A stretch of 64,000 nt of DNA from Paenibacillaceae bacterium (GCA_015057705.1 SVDU01000009.1:62001-126000), one strand, 5' to 3'; counted from the stretch's first letter, positions 1 to 9,544 are shown. Notes: generated from the sequence alone by a model not told the origin. A program made the numbers and translations.

Positions 1-350
1 GCTTCCAGGGTTTTCGCAGCTGCTTTCAACTCCCTGGCCAGAAGTACCGGGCTGATTCCAGATGCCGATTTTCTTTCACAATATGTCAAAAGCTCCGCCG
101 TCAGACGGGCTGACTCTCCGGTTCCGCAGCCTGCTGTCTGATTAATCTCACTAATGGCGGCTGCACAAAGGCGGATTCCCTGGTTGAAATATAGATCGGT
201 ACCCTCAAGTTTTCCTGCCACCTCCGCAGCAGAAAAGCTGAAAGTTCCATTTACCAGCACCTGTCCTTCCATGGAAAGAACGCGGCAGAGACTTAAAATT
301 CCTTCTGCCAGTTTTTTTCTGCCATCTTCAAATTTAATCTTCCGAATCAT
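1..350 (-). CDS. Divergent GroEL/Cpn60-like protein, partial (3' end outside window)
   Basis: Frame open from ATG at 350 to the window edge (116 residues seen), preceded by GGAGG eight bases upstream and overlapping the nifV-alpha stop by 17 nt, so it is translationally coupled to the nif operon. By eye it follows the N-terminal equatorial domain of GroEL: an opening like GroEL's VKFG-R segment (IKFEDGRKKL), then NQGIRL where GroEL has NMGAQM, then TAGCGTGESA where GroEL has the nucleotide-binding AGDGTTTATV, then GISPVLLARELKAA for GMNPMDLKRGIDKA. The Asp of GDGTTTA (Asp87 in E. coli GroEL) is Cys here, and the TLGPKGRNV segment is shortened and not recognisable. GroEL is known to assist nitrogenase maturation, so a client-specific paralogue is a reasonable inference; ATPase activity is doubtful. 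The C-terminal domains cannot be seen. Confidence 0.7.
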   Translation of the reverse strand, partial: MIRKIKFEDGRKKLAEGILSLCRVLSMEGQVLVNGTFSFSAAEVAGKLEGTDLYFNQGIRLCAAAISEINQTAGCGTGESARLTAELLTYCERKSASGISPVLLARELKAAAKTLE

Positions 351-1155
351 TTCTCTTTCCTCCATTCATTATGGATTTCAAAAGATTTTCCCCTTTTTTT
401 ATGTCCTGACTGCTGACACTTAAATCAAATTTACGGGCTGCACTATGGACAAATTCATATAGGTTGCAATTTCCCGCCCGTTCTCCAATTCCAAGCAGCG
501 TTCCATCTACCATATCTGCTCCTGATAGTGCCATAACCATGGAATTGGCCACTGCCATTCCAAAGTCATTATGTTCATGAACCTCAATCATAATTCCTGT
601 CTGCTTTATTTCCCGCACCAGCTCCCCTGCCCGCCTGGGAAACAACACACCAACCGTATCTGCAAGACGAATGGTCTCCACTCCCTGCTGTTTCATCAGA
701 CGGATTAAAGAGACTAAAAATGCCACATCTGCCCTTGAGGCATCTTCCAGACCTACAGTAATTGGAATGTTATAATTCCTGGCAACCTCAATACATTCCT
801 GCAGGGAATTTTCTATCCATTTTTTATTTTTTCCTAACTTATTATAAATCTGCGCGTAGGACACCGGAGTGCCGATATGAATTAAATCCGGTTTCTGCCT
901 GGCTGATTCTTCCACATTCCCAGGGTTTAATTTAGACCAGAGAGAGATTACGGCCTGCTTTTTCTTTTTCATGATTTCGCTGATATAATGAACGCCCTCT
1001 GTCCCCACGTCGTAGATCCCCGCTTCAATTTCAGAAACACCAATACGATCCAGAAACAAAGCCAGACGTACCTTGTCAGAAGGAGAGAATACGATACCCG
1101 GGCACTGTTCGCCATCCCGAAGAGTGGTATCAACTATTTTGATTCGCCTTTTCAT
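334..1155 (-). CDS. nifV: Homocitrate synthase, alpha subunit (NifV-alpha)
   Basis: 273 aa from the ATG at 1155 (MKRRIKIVDTTLRDGE); an upstream ATG at 1170 would lengthen the overlap with the preceding gene. It is the catalytic TIM-barrel half of homocitrate synthase, condensing acetyl-CoA and 2-oxoglutarate to homocitrate, the organic ligand of the iron-molybdenum cofactor. Visible hallmarks of the HMG-CoA lyase-like family are DTTLRDGEQ near the N-terminus and HEHNDFGMA (metal-binding His residues) near residue 190. In C. pasteurianum NifV is split into omega and alpha polypeptides, and the same arrangement is seen here, with the two genes overlapping by 26 nt. Last classical nif gene of the operon. 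Confidence 0.9.
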   Translation of the reverse strand: MKRRIKIVDTTLRDGEQCPGIVFSPSDKVRLALFLDRIGVSEIEAGIYDVGTEGVHYISEIMKKKKQAVISLWSKLNPGNVEESARQKPDLIHIGTPVSYAQIYNKLGKNKKWIENSLQECIEVARNYNIPITVGLEDASRADVAFLVSLIRLMKQQGVETIRLADTVGVLFPRRAGELVREIKQTGIMIEVHEHNDFGMAVANSMVMALSGADMVDGTLLGIGERAGNCNLYEFVHSAARKFDLSVSSQDIKKGENLLKSIMNGGKRNDSED

Positions 1156-2113
1156 ACTTATCACACTCACTCATAATTGTTAAAAACTCTTCATCAGTTA
1201 CTTCCCCGCCCTTTTTAATACTGAGCCGTTTTACCATTTCCAGCAGATGCTCCACCGGATAACAGTCTTCCATATGATACTGTTTCAGCTTATACCTTAT
1301 GGACGTACCACCGGAATGCTTTCCCAGGATCACCTTTCTAGATGCTCCCACAAGTTCCGGAGGAAAGGACTCGTAATTAGATGGTTTTTTCAAAACCCCA
1401 TCCACATGCAGCCCGGATTCTATATAAAAGATCTTTCTTCCGATAACAGGCGTATGACCTGGTATCTGGGTATTTGTCATGGTTTCAAAGAGACTGCGTA
1501 AGTCTGTCAGCTTCTCAAAGCTGTTGTTCGGTTTAAATCGCTCCACCACTCTCATGGCCAGAATAACCTGTTCCGTGGCAGCCTTGTTTCCAATCCCGGT
1601 AAAGGTGGTCATCACCGTTCCGTTATGGTGATTTTGTAAGTAATCTGCCGCAATGGCGGAAGCACAATAGCAGGAATTTTCCGGATACAGAATGGGGGAA
1701 GCCTGGATTAAAAGTTTCATTCCCCGTTCATAAATATCACGGCTTTCATAGATGAGTAAATCATCCAGTCCTGTAAGTCTTAAGCTGCTGTCTGTTCTGG
1801 CACCTTCCAGCCCTTTTAGCTCTGATACATCATTGACCTGTATATTGCGTATGTACTTTCCTGTACCATCGCAAAAAGAGGAGAGGAAAAAATGAATTCC
1901 TGGATATTTCCCGCTTTCCGATGGACTGGGAAGTTCCATATACCAGGTGAGTCCCTGGGGTAAGTCGCCCTGCATCAGCTGATAGACTCTTGGGGTCAGC
2001 ACAGCTCCCCATACGCAAAGACTCTCTAACGTCTTTGCAAACTCGTAAACCAGTTCCTTCTTTAACGGATATTCCTCCAGCATTGTCAGTGTGGCATCAA
2101 TGATTTTAATCAA
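1130..2113 (-). CDS. Homocitrate synthase, omega subunit (NifV-omega)
   Basis: 327 aa from a TTG start at 2113, eight bases after GGAGG; another TTG at 2119 sits too close to that site. The early residues IKIIDATLTML echo the DTTLRDG strand of the catalytic subunit in degenerate form. Residues around 210-260 (IESGLHVDGVLK and GKHSGGTSIRYKL) match the C-terminal communication-domain motifs of homocitrate/isopropylmalate synthases. Together with the overlapping downstream alpha gene it should form the two-subunit homocitrate synthase known from clostridia. Transcribed after the ferredoxin gene in the nif operon. Confidence 0.85.
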   Translation of the reverse strand: MIKIIDATLTMLEEYPLKKELVYEFAKTLESLCVWGAVLTPRVYQLMQGDLPQGLTWYMELPSPSESGKYPGIHFFLSSFCDGTGKYIRNIQVNDVSELKGLEGARTDSSLRLTGLDDLLIYESRDIYERGMKLLIQASPILYPENSCYCASAIAADYLQNHHNGTVMTTFTGIGNKAATEQVILAMRVVERFKPNNSFEKLTDLRSLFETMTNTQIPGHTPVIGRKIFYIESGLHVDGVLKKPSNYESFPPELVGASRKVILGKHSGGTSIRYKLKQYHMEDCYPVEHLLEMVKRLSIKKGGEVTDEEFLTIMSECDKYEKANQNS

Positions 2114-2161
2114 CAGCAAGCCCTCCTTTTTCCCGTGCTCCCTTCTGCGTCATTCCAGGTA

Positions 2162-2470
2162 CTAAATCATTAAATCACGTACAGGTTTTCCCCCCTCAAA
2201 ATGCTCATCAAAGATGCGTTCCACATCTTCTCCGGATACATTGCCGTACCAGACTCCTTCCGGATAAACAACCACAACAGGACCCTTGTCACAGATTCCA
2301 AAGCACCCGGTGTTGCTGATCACTACTTCTCCGGACATCTCTCTGTCTTCAATCTCCTGCATAAAGGTCTGGATTAAATCCACGGCTCCTTTTTGAAAAC
2401 ACATCCCTTTTTGTGTTCCGTTAATTCTGCAGCTTGTGCAGATAAATACATGAAATTTTGGCTGTACCAT
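2162..2470 (-). CDS. Thioredoxin-like [2Fe-2S] ferredoxin
   Basis: 102 aa from the ATG at 2470, which follows GAGGAGG; the open frame continues 17 codons upstream into nifB but without a ribosome site. It has the cluster-binding layout of the thioredoxin-like [2Fe-2S] ferredoxins: CTSCR plus a second Cys in GMCF at the N-terminal side, then NTGCFGICDKGP. Length and position match the C. pasteurianum 2Fe ferredoxin, which is encoded beside the nif genes and is known to bind the MoFe protein. A role in nitrogenase function or cofactor assembly is therefore likely. It starts 13 bp after the nifNB stop. Confidence 0.85.
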   Translation of the reverse strand: MVQPKFHVFICTSCRINGTQKGMCFQKGAVDLIQTFMQEIEDREMSGEVVISNTGCFGICDKGPVVVVYPEGVWYGNVSGEDVERIFDEHFEGGKPVRDLMI

Positions 2471-2483
2471 CTTTTTCCTCCTC

Positions 2484-5114
2484 TTACATGGCTTCCGCCG
2501 CTTTTTTAACCGCATCTTCAATCATGTCATAGGTGTTTACCGGCTTTATCCCCAGTTTTGCCAGCTTTTTGGTTGGCTCCATGCCGATGCGCATGGCAAT
2601 GACTCCGTTGCAGCCATTTAAAGCAGCTATAATCCGTTCTATTTTATCCTCTTTTCCCCCACATTCCTCTTCCCCCTGACAATACTGCTCCACACTTCGT
2701 TTCCCCGCAAACCGGACTTCCCCATTCCGGTAATCATATAAATAAAACTCCTTTGCGTGACCAAAGTGGGTATCCACTACCACCCCGCTCTTGGAAGCGA
2801 CTGCAAACCGGTAGCTTTTTGCTACAGGTACAAAGGTCTGCTTTTCCTCCCCTAAGAATCCCTTTAGCTGTATGGATTTATCATCCGTTAAGGTTCCAAC
2901 TGCATCGGCCCTGCAATGCTGGCAGTGATACATCTGGGGCATAATCTCTTCACATTGTTTCCGGATCTCATTTAACTGCTTATTTGAAACAGGTTCCACA
3001 TGCTCCAGCGCACTTCCCTTTACGGGAATCATCTGCATAATATTGGTGATAAAGCACCCCAGGTCTTTGACGGTCTTTACTACCTCCGGCACATGACTGT
3101 CATTGATTCCCTTCACTGTAACGATATTGACTTTTACCAGAACATGATTGGCAATTAAAAGCCTGATACCTGCAAGCTGGTTTGCTACCATGAGTGCTCC
3201 TGCTGCATCACCGGTGTATTCCCTGCCCATAAACCGGATATACTGATACATCTGTCCGCTGATATGGGGATCTACCGCGTTCATGGTGACTGTTACATGG
3301 GAAACTCCCAGTTCCTTTAGTTCCTGTGCATACATGGGAAGCTTTAAACCATTGGTGGAAAGGCAGAAGGTCACTTCCGGATCCCGCTTCCTTATGAGTT
3401 CAAAGACCTTTCTGACATTATCCCAGTTTTCCAGCGCTTCTCCCGGTCCAGCTATGCCCACTACGGTTAAATTTGGCATTTTTTCCTTCACTGATATATA
3501 CCGCTCCAATGCTTCCTCCGGCGATAAAATAGAAGAAGTAACTCCGGGACGGCTTTCGTTTGGACAGTCAAATTTTCTCACGCAGTAACCGCACTGTACG
3601 TTACAGACAGGGGCTACCGGTAGATGAATCCTGGCAAACTGATGAGCCTGACAATTATAGCAGGGATGCTCTTTTGTCTTGCGCTTCATGATCTCTTCCG
3701 GAGTTTCTGATACCTTTTTATGATCAATGGCTGTGTCTTTGTAATATGTGTCATATAAGGTCTCACGGAATGTGGTTTCAACGGTATCAATTAACTGATT
3801 TGCAATCTCATCCATATATTCCACGGAGCCCTCATAGCCCAGCATTTTTAACCGCTGGCCGCCCACATGGTCATGAATGGGAAACCCTCTGCGAACCAGG
3901 GGAAGATGTAAATCTTCTGCAATGCGTCTTCCATCTGAGCTGCCTGCAAGAATATTGGCCTTATAGGTGAGAATCATATCCTCAATGTCCTTAAAGTCTG
4001 CTTTATCTGCAATTTTATACTCATCCACCAGATACAGACCGGCGAGATTTTCAATCTCCGGTCTGATCAGTCCGTCAAGCTCCGGACTTGCTGATCCAGC
4101 CGCACAGACAACCGGCATGATTCCACATTCACACATCATGCGCACGGTGGAATATACCAGATCCGGCTCCCCAAATACAGCGGCTCTCCCTGAAGAATGA
4201 TATTTATGAGAGTCTATCATGGCATCTAAATAGCGTCCTCTTTCTTTTTTCAGCTCTTCTGGAATTTCATTACCGGAAATACGGGACAGTGCGTCTAAAA
4301 ATGCATCCGTATCTCTTAAGCCTGTTGGCAGGGACAGACGCTCATAAGGAACTCCATATGTTTCAGACAGATATTCTCCCACGGAATTCTTATGGTGAAA
4401 TGCAGTTAATTCCAGAGTAAATCTTGCTCCCCCCATCTTTTTTAACAGAGCCAGGTCCGTTCCCTCATGAGGAAGCCGGTTGTAATGGGGATCATGTGCC
4501 CCGTCTAAATTATCGGATAAGTCAGGAAGAAGAATGGCGTCAATCCCAAAGAGAGAGAGCATTCTCTTTAAATATCTGGTATCTGCCGGGCTTATGGGCG
4601 CTGTAATTATATTTACCAGATTGTTCTTTTCCCCCTCCATCTTAATAGAAGAAACAATGGCAAAAAGAGCTGCGAAATACCCCTCATACTGACTTCCGCC
4701 GTATCCGGGAGAGTGGCATGGGATCAGCGTAATATCTGCGTACCCCGGATTTTCTTCCAGAAAGGACTGAAGGATTCCCGGGACGTCCTCTCCGATGGTC
4801 TCCGCAAGACAGGTGGTCATGACACCAATAATTTCCGGATGGTAAAGCTCTATTAAATTTTTTAATCCCTTTTTCAGATTTTCACTGCCGCCGTAAACCG
4901 TTCCCTGTTCCGTCAGGGAGGAGGAAGCGATATCCACCGGTTCATTGTAGTGAGTTGCCATATGACGACGGATATAGGTCGCACACCCCTGAGAGCCATG
5001 AAGGATGGTCATACAGTTCTTCAGACCGTAAAAAGCAGTTGCGCTGCCCATTGGCATACACATTTTGCAGGGATTGATATTTAGATTCACCAGAGGTTTT
5101 ATTTCACTTTTCAT
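2484..5114 (-). CDS. nifB: NifN-NifB fusion: cofactor scaffold fused to radical-SAM NifB
   Basis: 876 aa. ATG 5114 (MKSEIKPLV) is preferred over the GTG at 5120 because GGAG lies five bases before it. Residues 1 to about 420 are NifN (NPCKMC, HGSQGC, TTCLAETIGEDV), partner of NifE in the scaffold on which the cofactor matures. Residues about 470-760 are the NifB radical-SAM domain with HPCYNCQAHQFARIHLPVAP and the cluster motif CNVQCGYC (Cx3Cx2C), building the iron-sulfur-carbide core NifB-co. The last ~110 residues are a NifX/NifB-C domain (FAVASKSGVVVDTHFGHAKE). Such nifN-B fusions are known from clostridia, so this is not an assembly artefact; separate nifN and nifX genes are absent. The gene starts 18 bp after the nifE stop. 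Confidence 0.93.
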   Translation of the reverse strand: MKSEIKPLVNLNINPCKMCMPMGSATAFYGLKNCMTILHGSQGCATYIRRHMATHYNEPVDIASSSLTEQGTVYGGSENLKKGLKNLIELYHPEIIGVMTTCLAETIGEDVPGILQSFLEENPGYADITLIPCHSPGYGGSQYEGYFAALFAIVSSIKMEGEKNNLVNIITAPISPADTRYLKRMLSLFGIDAILLPDLSDNLDGAHDPHYNRLPHEGTDLALLKKMGGARFTLELTAFHHKNSVGEYLSETYGVPYERLSLPTGLRDTDAFLDALSRISGNEIPEELKKERGRYLDAMIDSHKYHSSGRAAVFGEPDLVYSTVRMMCECGIMPVVCAAGSASPELDGLIRPEIENLAGLYLVDEYKIADKADFKDIEDMILTYKANILAGSSDGRRIAEDLHLPLVRRGFPIHDHVGGQRLKMLGYEGSVEYMDEIANQLIDTVETTFRETLYDTYYKDTAIDHKKVSETPEEIMKRKTKEHPCYNCQAHQFARIHLPVAPVCNVQCGYCVRKFDCPNESRPGVTSSILSPEEALERYISVKEKMPNLTVVGIAGPGEALENWDNVRKVFELIRKRDPEVTFCLSTNGLKLPMYAQELKELGVSHVTVTMNAVDPHISGQMYQYIRFMGREYTGDAAGALMVANQLAGIRLLIANHVLVKVNIVTVKGINDSHVPEVVKTVKDLGCFITNIMQMIPVKGSALEHVEPVSNKQLNEIRKQCEEIMPQMYHCQHCRADAVGTLTDDKSIQLKGFLGEEKQTFVPVAKSYRFAVASKSGVVVDTHFGHAKEFYLYDYRNGEVRFAGKRSVEQYCQGEEECGGKEDKIERIIAALNGCNGVIAMRIGMEPTKKLAKLGIKPVNTYDMIEDAVKKAAEAM

Positions 5115-5132
5115 CGTCACTCCGCCTTTCTG

Positions 5133-6488
5133 TCAGCTGATATAGCCCCATACCGGACTGTTTATGCTTTTATTGATTTCCATGGTGAAATTGACCACCC
5201 CTTCAAAACCAGCCAACGGAAACTTTCTTTCATGGTTGTGATCGCAAAACGCGATTCCCAGCTTATAGGCAAGAGGCCGTTCTTTTACACCTCCCACCAG
5301 AATATCCGCTCCCTTTTCTTTCATAAAAGTTTCTAACTCCGCCGGATTGGCATCATCAAGAATGATGGTATCGGATTTCACCAGACTCTCAATTACTTCA
5401 TAATCTTCCTTTTTCCCTGTCTGGGTTCCAACCACCACAGTCTCCATCCCCATAGCCTGAAACTGCCGAATGAGAGAGATTGCCTTAAATCCCCCGCCTA
5501 CGTAGATTGCCGCTTTTTTCCCTTCCAGATTTTTTCGGTACCGGCCCAGGAATTTCTCAAGCTCCTCCGCTTTCTTTTTGCAAAATTCCACCGCCTTTTT
5601 TCTTGCCAGTTCATTTCCAAGAGCCTCCGCCGTCCTGATTAAGGAAGTGGTGGTATCCTCGATTCCAAAGAAACTGACCTTTATAAATGGAATTCCAAAT
5701 TCCTCCTCCATCCGGTTTGCCAGATAGGTGCTGGAGCCTGCACACTGGACAATATTTAATGCAGCCTTCGGCGCTTCAATCATATCTTCATAGCAGGTAT
5801 CACCAGTAAAACCGGAGATTACATCAATTCCTATTTCCCTGAAATAATTTTTAATAATCCACATTTCTCCTGCCAGATTAAAATCACCTAACAGGTTAAT
5901 GGCATTTCTCTTTTCTTCACTTTTATGCGGCAGAAGTACGTTCATAATGGCATCACACGCCATCCGGTATCCGGTGGATTTATTGCCGGAGAAGCCTGGA
6001 GATTTTACAGGAATCACAGGAATGTGATACTGCTCTGATTTCATCTTACATAAGGCCTCCACATCGTCTCCGATTACGCCTACAATGCAGGTGGCATAGA
6101 TAAAAATCAGCTTTACGTTGTCTTCCTTTTCCATCAGCTCATCGACTGCTGCCTCAAGCTTTCGGATTCCGCCAAATATAATATCCGTTTCCTGTAAATC
6201 CGTAGAAAAGCTATTTCTGTATATATCCTCCCCGCTTGTTAAGGATCCTCTGATATCCCAGGTATAGCTGGAACATCCGATAGGACCGTGAACGATGTGA
6301 TAAGCATCGGTAATTGGATTTAAAACAACCCTGGCTCCGCAGTATACACAGGCCCGCTGAGACACAGAACCGGATACACTGTTGCTGTCACATGAAATTT
6401 TGCCCCCCTGGCCATTACATCCGTCTTTTACCACAATGGAACTTTTTCTGGCATCCAATACATTCCTGTTGCTGTTCTCCGTTTCCAT
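5133..6488 (-). CDS. nifE: Nitrogenase cofactor scaffold protein NifE
   Basis: 451 aa from ATG 6488, seven bases after AAAGGAG; ATG 6494 is too near that site. Belongs to the oxidoreductase/nitrogenase component 1 family: CVYCGARVVLNP, HGPIGCSSYTWD and YATCIVGVIGDDVEA supply the conserved cluster-coordinating cysteines. Partners the NifN half of the downstream fusion to form the NifEN-like scaffold where NifB-co receives molybdenum and homocitrate. Lies between nifK and nifNB, as in other clostridial operons. Confidence 0.92.
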   Translation of the reverse strand: METENSNRNVLDARKSSIVVKDGCNGQGGKISCDSNSVSGSVSQRACVYCGARVVLNPITDAYHIVHGPIGCSSYTWDIRGSLTSGEDIYRNSFSTDLQETDIIFGGIRKLEAAVDELMEKEDNVKLIFIYATCIVGVIGDDVEALCKMKSEQYHIPVIPVKSPGFSGNKSTGYRMACDAIMNVLLPHKSEEKRNAINLLGDFNLAGEMWIIKNYFREIGIDVISGFTGDTCYEDMIEAPKAALNIVQCAGSSTYLANRMEEEFGIPFIKVSFFGIEDTTTSLIRTAEALGNELARKKAVEFCKKKAEELEKFLGRYRKNLEGKKAAIYVGGGFKAISLIRQFQAMGMETVVVGTQTGKKEDYEVIESLVKSDTIILDDANPAELETFMKEKGADILVGGVKERPLAYKLGIAFCDHNHERKFPLAGFEGVVNFTMEINKSINSPVWGYIS

Positions 6489-6572
6489 GATCATACTCCT
6501 TTCAAAGACCCGCCATTTTAAACAGAAATAGGGAGGGGTCGGTTCCCTCCCTGGTTCCATTCACTTACTAAT

Positions 6573-7946
6573 TTACATAACTACATCAAAATCTTCATCG
6601 GCCGCATCCCGATCCTTCCGGTCCATCATGGCATCTACTATTTTTTCCGTATACCGGATTGCACCTGCATATCCCACCGTGGCCTGTATTGGGTTTCCAT
6701 AACGGTCCAGTACTGGAAATCCCATACGTACCAGCGGAATATCTTCTGCTTTTGCAATCTGTTTTCCATAGCTGGAACCCAGTAGAAGATCCACGGACTC
6801 ATTTTTAATCAGCTGATGAAGGTAAAACAAATCCGTGTCTGCCTTCACCACATATTCACTTTCATCCACCCCATACTGATCCATCAGCTCTTTGATTTCT
6901 TTCTCCCAGTGAGCTTTTGGGGTACCGGTTATAATATATTTAGGAGTCATTCCCAGTTCCAGACACAAGGCAGTGAAGCCGTATACAATGTCAGGATCTC
7001 CGTAAATAGCAGCTTTCTTCTTATATACATACTGATGAGAATCCAGCATTAAATCCACCAGTCTGCCCCGCTCATCTTCCAGCTCTTTTGGAACTTCTTT
7101 TTTTGTAAATTTCTGAAGCTCCAGTATATATTGATCTGTCAGCTTGACGCCGACAGGGACAGGAATATTGGAAAAAGGAACTTTGTATTCCTTCTTTAAA
7201 TGCTCTGACGGCTCCAGTGAACAGTAGATTCCCATGGAAATCAGCTTCTCACAATCTCCCAGCGCCACAATGTCTTTGGCTTTGGTTCCTGCATGATCAT
7301 GGAAATACTCATTCTTTCCATCCATAGGGTGATCTAACGTTCCGTCATGATCAGGAAAATAAATATATTCCGCACCCATCAGTCCTGCAATCCGTTTTAA
7401 TTCCCTGTCATCACCAGGATTCACCCAGCCGGGGAAAATGGCTACTTTTCCATTGGGTGTTCCGGTTTTCTTCGTCATATACTTCATGAATCCGATCATC
7501 ATGTTGGAGAATCCCTGGATATGGGAACCTTCATAGGAAGGTGTACTGGCATAAAGAACCGTTTTTCCCTCCGGAATTTCCATATCCATTATATAAGAAC
7601 CAACGTCATCACCAATGGTTTCGGAAAGACAGGTGGTGTGAATCGCCATAATATCCGGTTTATAGATATCAAAGACATTCTTTACCGCTGTTGTAATATT
7701 GCTGCGTCCTCCGAATACCGATGCGCCCTCTGTAAAGGAGCTTGACGAAGCAATGGCTGGCTCCTTGAAGTGCCGGCTTAACACCGTTCTGTGATAGGAG
7801 CAGCACCCCTGTGATCCATGGGAGTGAGGCATGCACTTTTCGGCGCCCAGAGCGCAGAACATTGCGCCTACCGGCTCACAGGTTTTGCAGGGATTGATGG
7901 TCATATGACGATTTTCCATAATTTCTTTTGGTGTTAATTCAAGCAT
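6573..7946 (-). CDS. nifK: Nitrogenase MoFe protein beta chain
   Basis: 457 aa. ATG 7946 overlaps the nifD stop as TGATG and is preceded by GGAGG; the frame extends 16 codons into nifD without support. P-cluster Cys motifs are visible in NPCKTCEPVGAMFCALG and HGSQGCCSYHR near the N-terminus, and TTCLSETIGDDV follows. The chain lacks the roughly 50-residue N-terminal extension of proteobacterial NifK, matching the short clostridial form. With NifD it forms the heterotetrameric dinitrogenase. The nifE gene follows. Confidence 0.95.
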   Translation of the reverse strand: MLELTPKEIMENRHMTINPCKTCEPVGAMFCALGAEKCMPHSHGSQGCCSYHRTVLSRHFKEPAIASSSSFTEGASVFGGRSNITTAVKNVFDIYKPDIMAIHTTCLSETIGDDVGSYIMDMEIPEGKTVLYASTPSYEGSHIQGFSNMMIGFMKYMTKKTGTPNGKVAIFPGWVNPGDDRELKRIAGLMGAEYIYFPDHDGTLDHPMDGKNEYFHDHAGTKAKDIVALGDCEKLISMGIYCSLEPSEHLKKEYKVPFSNIPVPVGVKLTDQYILELQKFTKKEVPKELEDERGRLVDLMLDSHQYVYKKKAAIYGDPDIVYGFTALCLELGMTPKYIITGTPKAHWEKEIKELMDQYGVDESEYVVKADTDLFYLHQLIKNESVDLLLGSSYGKQIAKAEDIPLVRMGFPVLDRYGNPIQATVGYAGAIRYTEKIVDAMMDRKDRDAADEDFDVVM

Positions 7947-9544
7947 CAGCCAGCACCTCCTAACGTTCCTTCTAACATTGGCATGGTTTTCCACGGTGGT
8001 TTCACCAGTGACCAGGCGTTGGTATAAAGGCTCATGGTCACATCTCTTCCAAAGTTTACTGCTCCCCGAAAGCCTGCATACGGTCCGGAGTAATCATAGG
8101 AATGCATCTGGCGGGATACCACTCCCCCATGCTGTATGGCATATTTATCCTTAATTCCGGAAAAGAAAATGTCTGGTTTATACTGTTCAATCAGTTGGTC
8201 CGTTTCGAACATATTATAGTCATCAACCACCATATAGCCTTTCTTCATATCTTTAATCATTCCGTCGTAAGTATCAAGCTCAACACCCTGGCTTCGCAGA
8301 CTTACCAATTCGTCCACAGAATACCGGTCATCATATCCCACTGCTCTCTCCACCGAAATCTCCTCGATGTTCTTTGAATCTGCATCTGCCTTAATCTGGG
8401 GAATGATTTCCCGCCCTTCATAATCATCCCGGTGGGCAAATTCATACCCTGCAATGGTGGTTTCCATACCAAAATCCCTTAAAAGCATCTGGTAATGATG
8501 GGAGCGGGAGCCTCCAACAAAGATTCCGGCTGTTTTCCCCTTTAATTTGGATTTGTAAAACTCCATATCCTCATTGATTTCCGCCAGTTCCTCAGCAATC
8601 ACTTCCTCCGTGCGTTTCGTAAGCTCCGGATCATTGAAATACTTTGCCATCATACGCAGTGATTTGGATGTTGCCCCTACACCGATGAAATTTACTTTCA
8701 GCCAGTCAACCCCATATTTTGTCTTCATCATCTCCGCTATGTAATTAATAGAACGATGGCACATAACTAGATTTAAATCTGCCAGGTGGGAATTTTTTAA
8801 GGTTTCGTAGGAACCGTCGCCGGTAAACACAGAAACCACTTCATAACCGATCTTTTTTAAGATCCGTTCCTGTTCCCAACCATCGCCTCCGATGTTGTAT
8901 TCGCCTAAGATATTTACACTGTATTTTCCTTTGGGCGCTTCTTCCCCTTTTCCGATTACATATCGCATCAGTCCGTTGTTTGCGATGTGATGACCGGATG
9001 ACTGGGAAACTCCCTTATAGCCTTCGCAGGAATATCCGATTGCAGTAATTCCGTATTTTTCTTCCACTCTTTTTGCCACAGCCTGCACATCGTCACCAAT
9101 CAGACCGATGGGGCAGGTGGAGCAGATGAAAATACACTTGGGATGGAAAAGCTGCATGATCTCATCAATTCCCTCCTCCAGCTTCTTCTCTCCTCCAAAT
9201 ACAATGTCCGATGCCCTCATATCGGTACAAAAGGAATAGGGAACAAAATTAGGTTCACCTTCATAGGAAGGCTTTGCTTTGTTCCTTCTGGTGCCCCAGG
9301 AATAGAAGGCGCAGCCAATGGGGCCGTGTGTAATAACGACAGAATCCTTAACCGGACCTACCACAACGCCCTTACAGCCTGCATAGCAGCATCCTCGTGC
9401 AGTGATTATTCCCGGTATTGCCCTGGTATTTGCTGTAATCTCATCCAGATTTTCTCCAAATTCCAGCTGAGTGATGTGACTTTTTCTATTTTTAAAGATT
9501 CTGGATGAATATTTATCCAGCAATAAATCTCGTTCCTTTGACAT
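7946..9544 (-). CDS. nifD: Nitrogenase MoFe protein alpha chain (clostridial long form)
   Basis: 532 aa from ATG 9544 (MSKERDLLL), eight bases after GGAGG; a GTG three codons earlier overlaps the ribosome site. P-cluster cysteines lie in ARGCCYAGCKG, HGPIGC and CSTCPIGLIGDD. The FeMo-cofactor ligands are present: Cys in NLVMCHRSINYI and His in RQMHSYDYSGPY. The length, and an extra charged segment around residues 385-430 (ADADSKNIEE through DGMIKDMKKG), agree with the ~50-residue insertion known for C. pasteurianum NifD. The intact cofactor ligands argue for a functional molybdenum nitrogenase. Confidence 0.96.
   Translation of the reverse strand: MSKERDLLLDKYSSRIFKNRKSHITQLEFGENLDEITANTRAIPGIITARGCCYAGCKGVVVGPVKDSVVITHGPIGCAFYSWGTRRNKAKPSYEGEPNFVPYSFCTDMRASDIVFGGEKKLEEGIDEIMQLFHPKCIFICSTCPIGLIGDDVQAVAKRVEEKYGITAIGYSCEGYKGVSQSSGHHIANNGLMRYVIGKGEEAPKGKYSVNILGEYNIGGDGWEQERILKKIGYEVVSVFTGDGSYETLKNSHLADLNLVMCHRSINYIAEMMKTKYGVDWLKVNFIGVGATSKSLRMMAKYFNDPELTKRTEEVIAEELAEINEDMEFYKSKLKGKTAGIFVGGSRSHHYQMLLRDFGMETTIAGYEFAHRDDYEGREIIPQIKADADSKNIEEISVERAVGYDDRYSVDELVSLRSQGVELDTYDGMIKDMKKGYMVVDDYNMFETDQLIEQYKPDIFFSGIKDKYAIQHGGVVSRQMHSYDYSGPYAGFRGAVNFGRDVTMSLYTNAWSLVKPPWKTMPMLEGTLGGAG

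Noticed and set aside
988-1176. Plus-strand ORFs inside the nif operon (this and similar ones)
   Set aside because: They are antisense shadows of strongly conserved nif genes, without ribosome sites or recognisable domains.
334-2113. Split nifV as a frameshifted single gene
   Set aside because: Each half has its own ribosome site and start, they overlap by 26 nt, and an omega/alpha split is known in clostridia.
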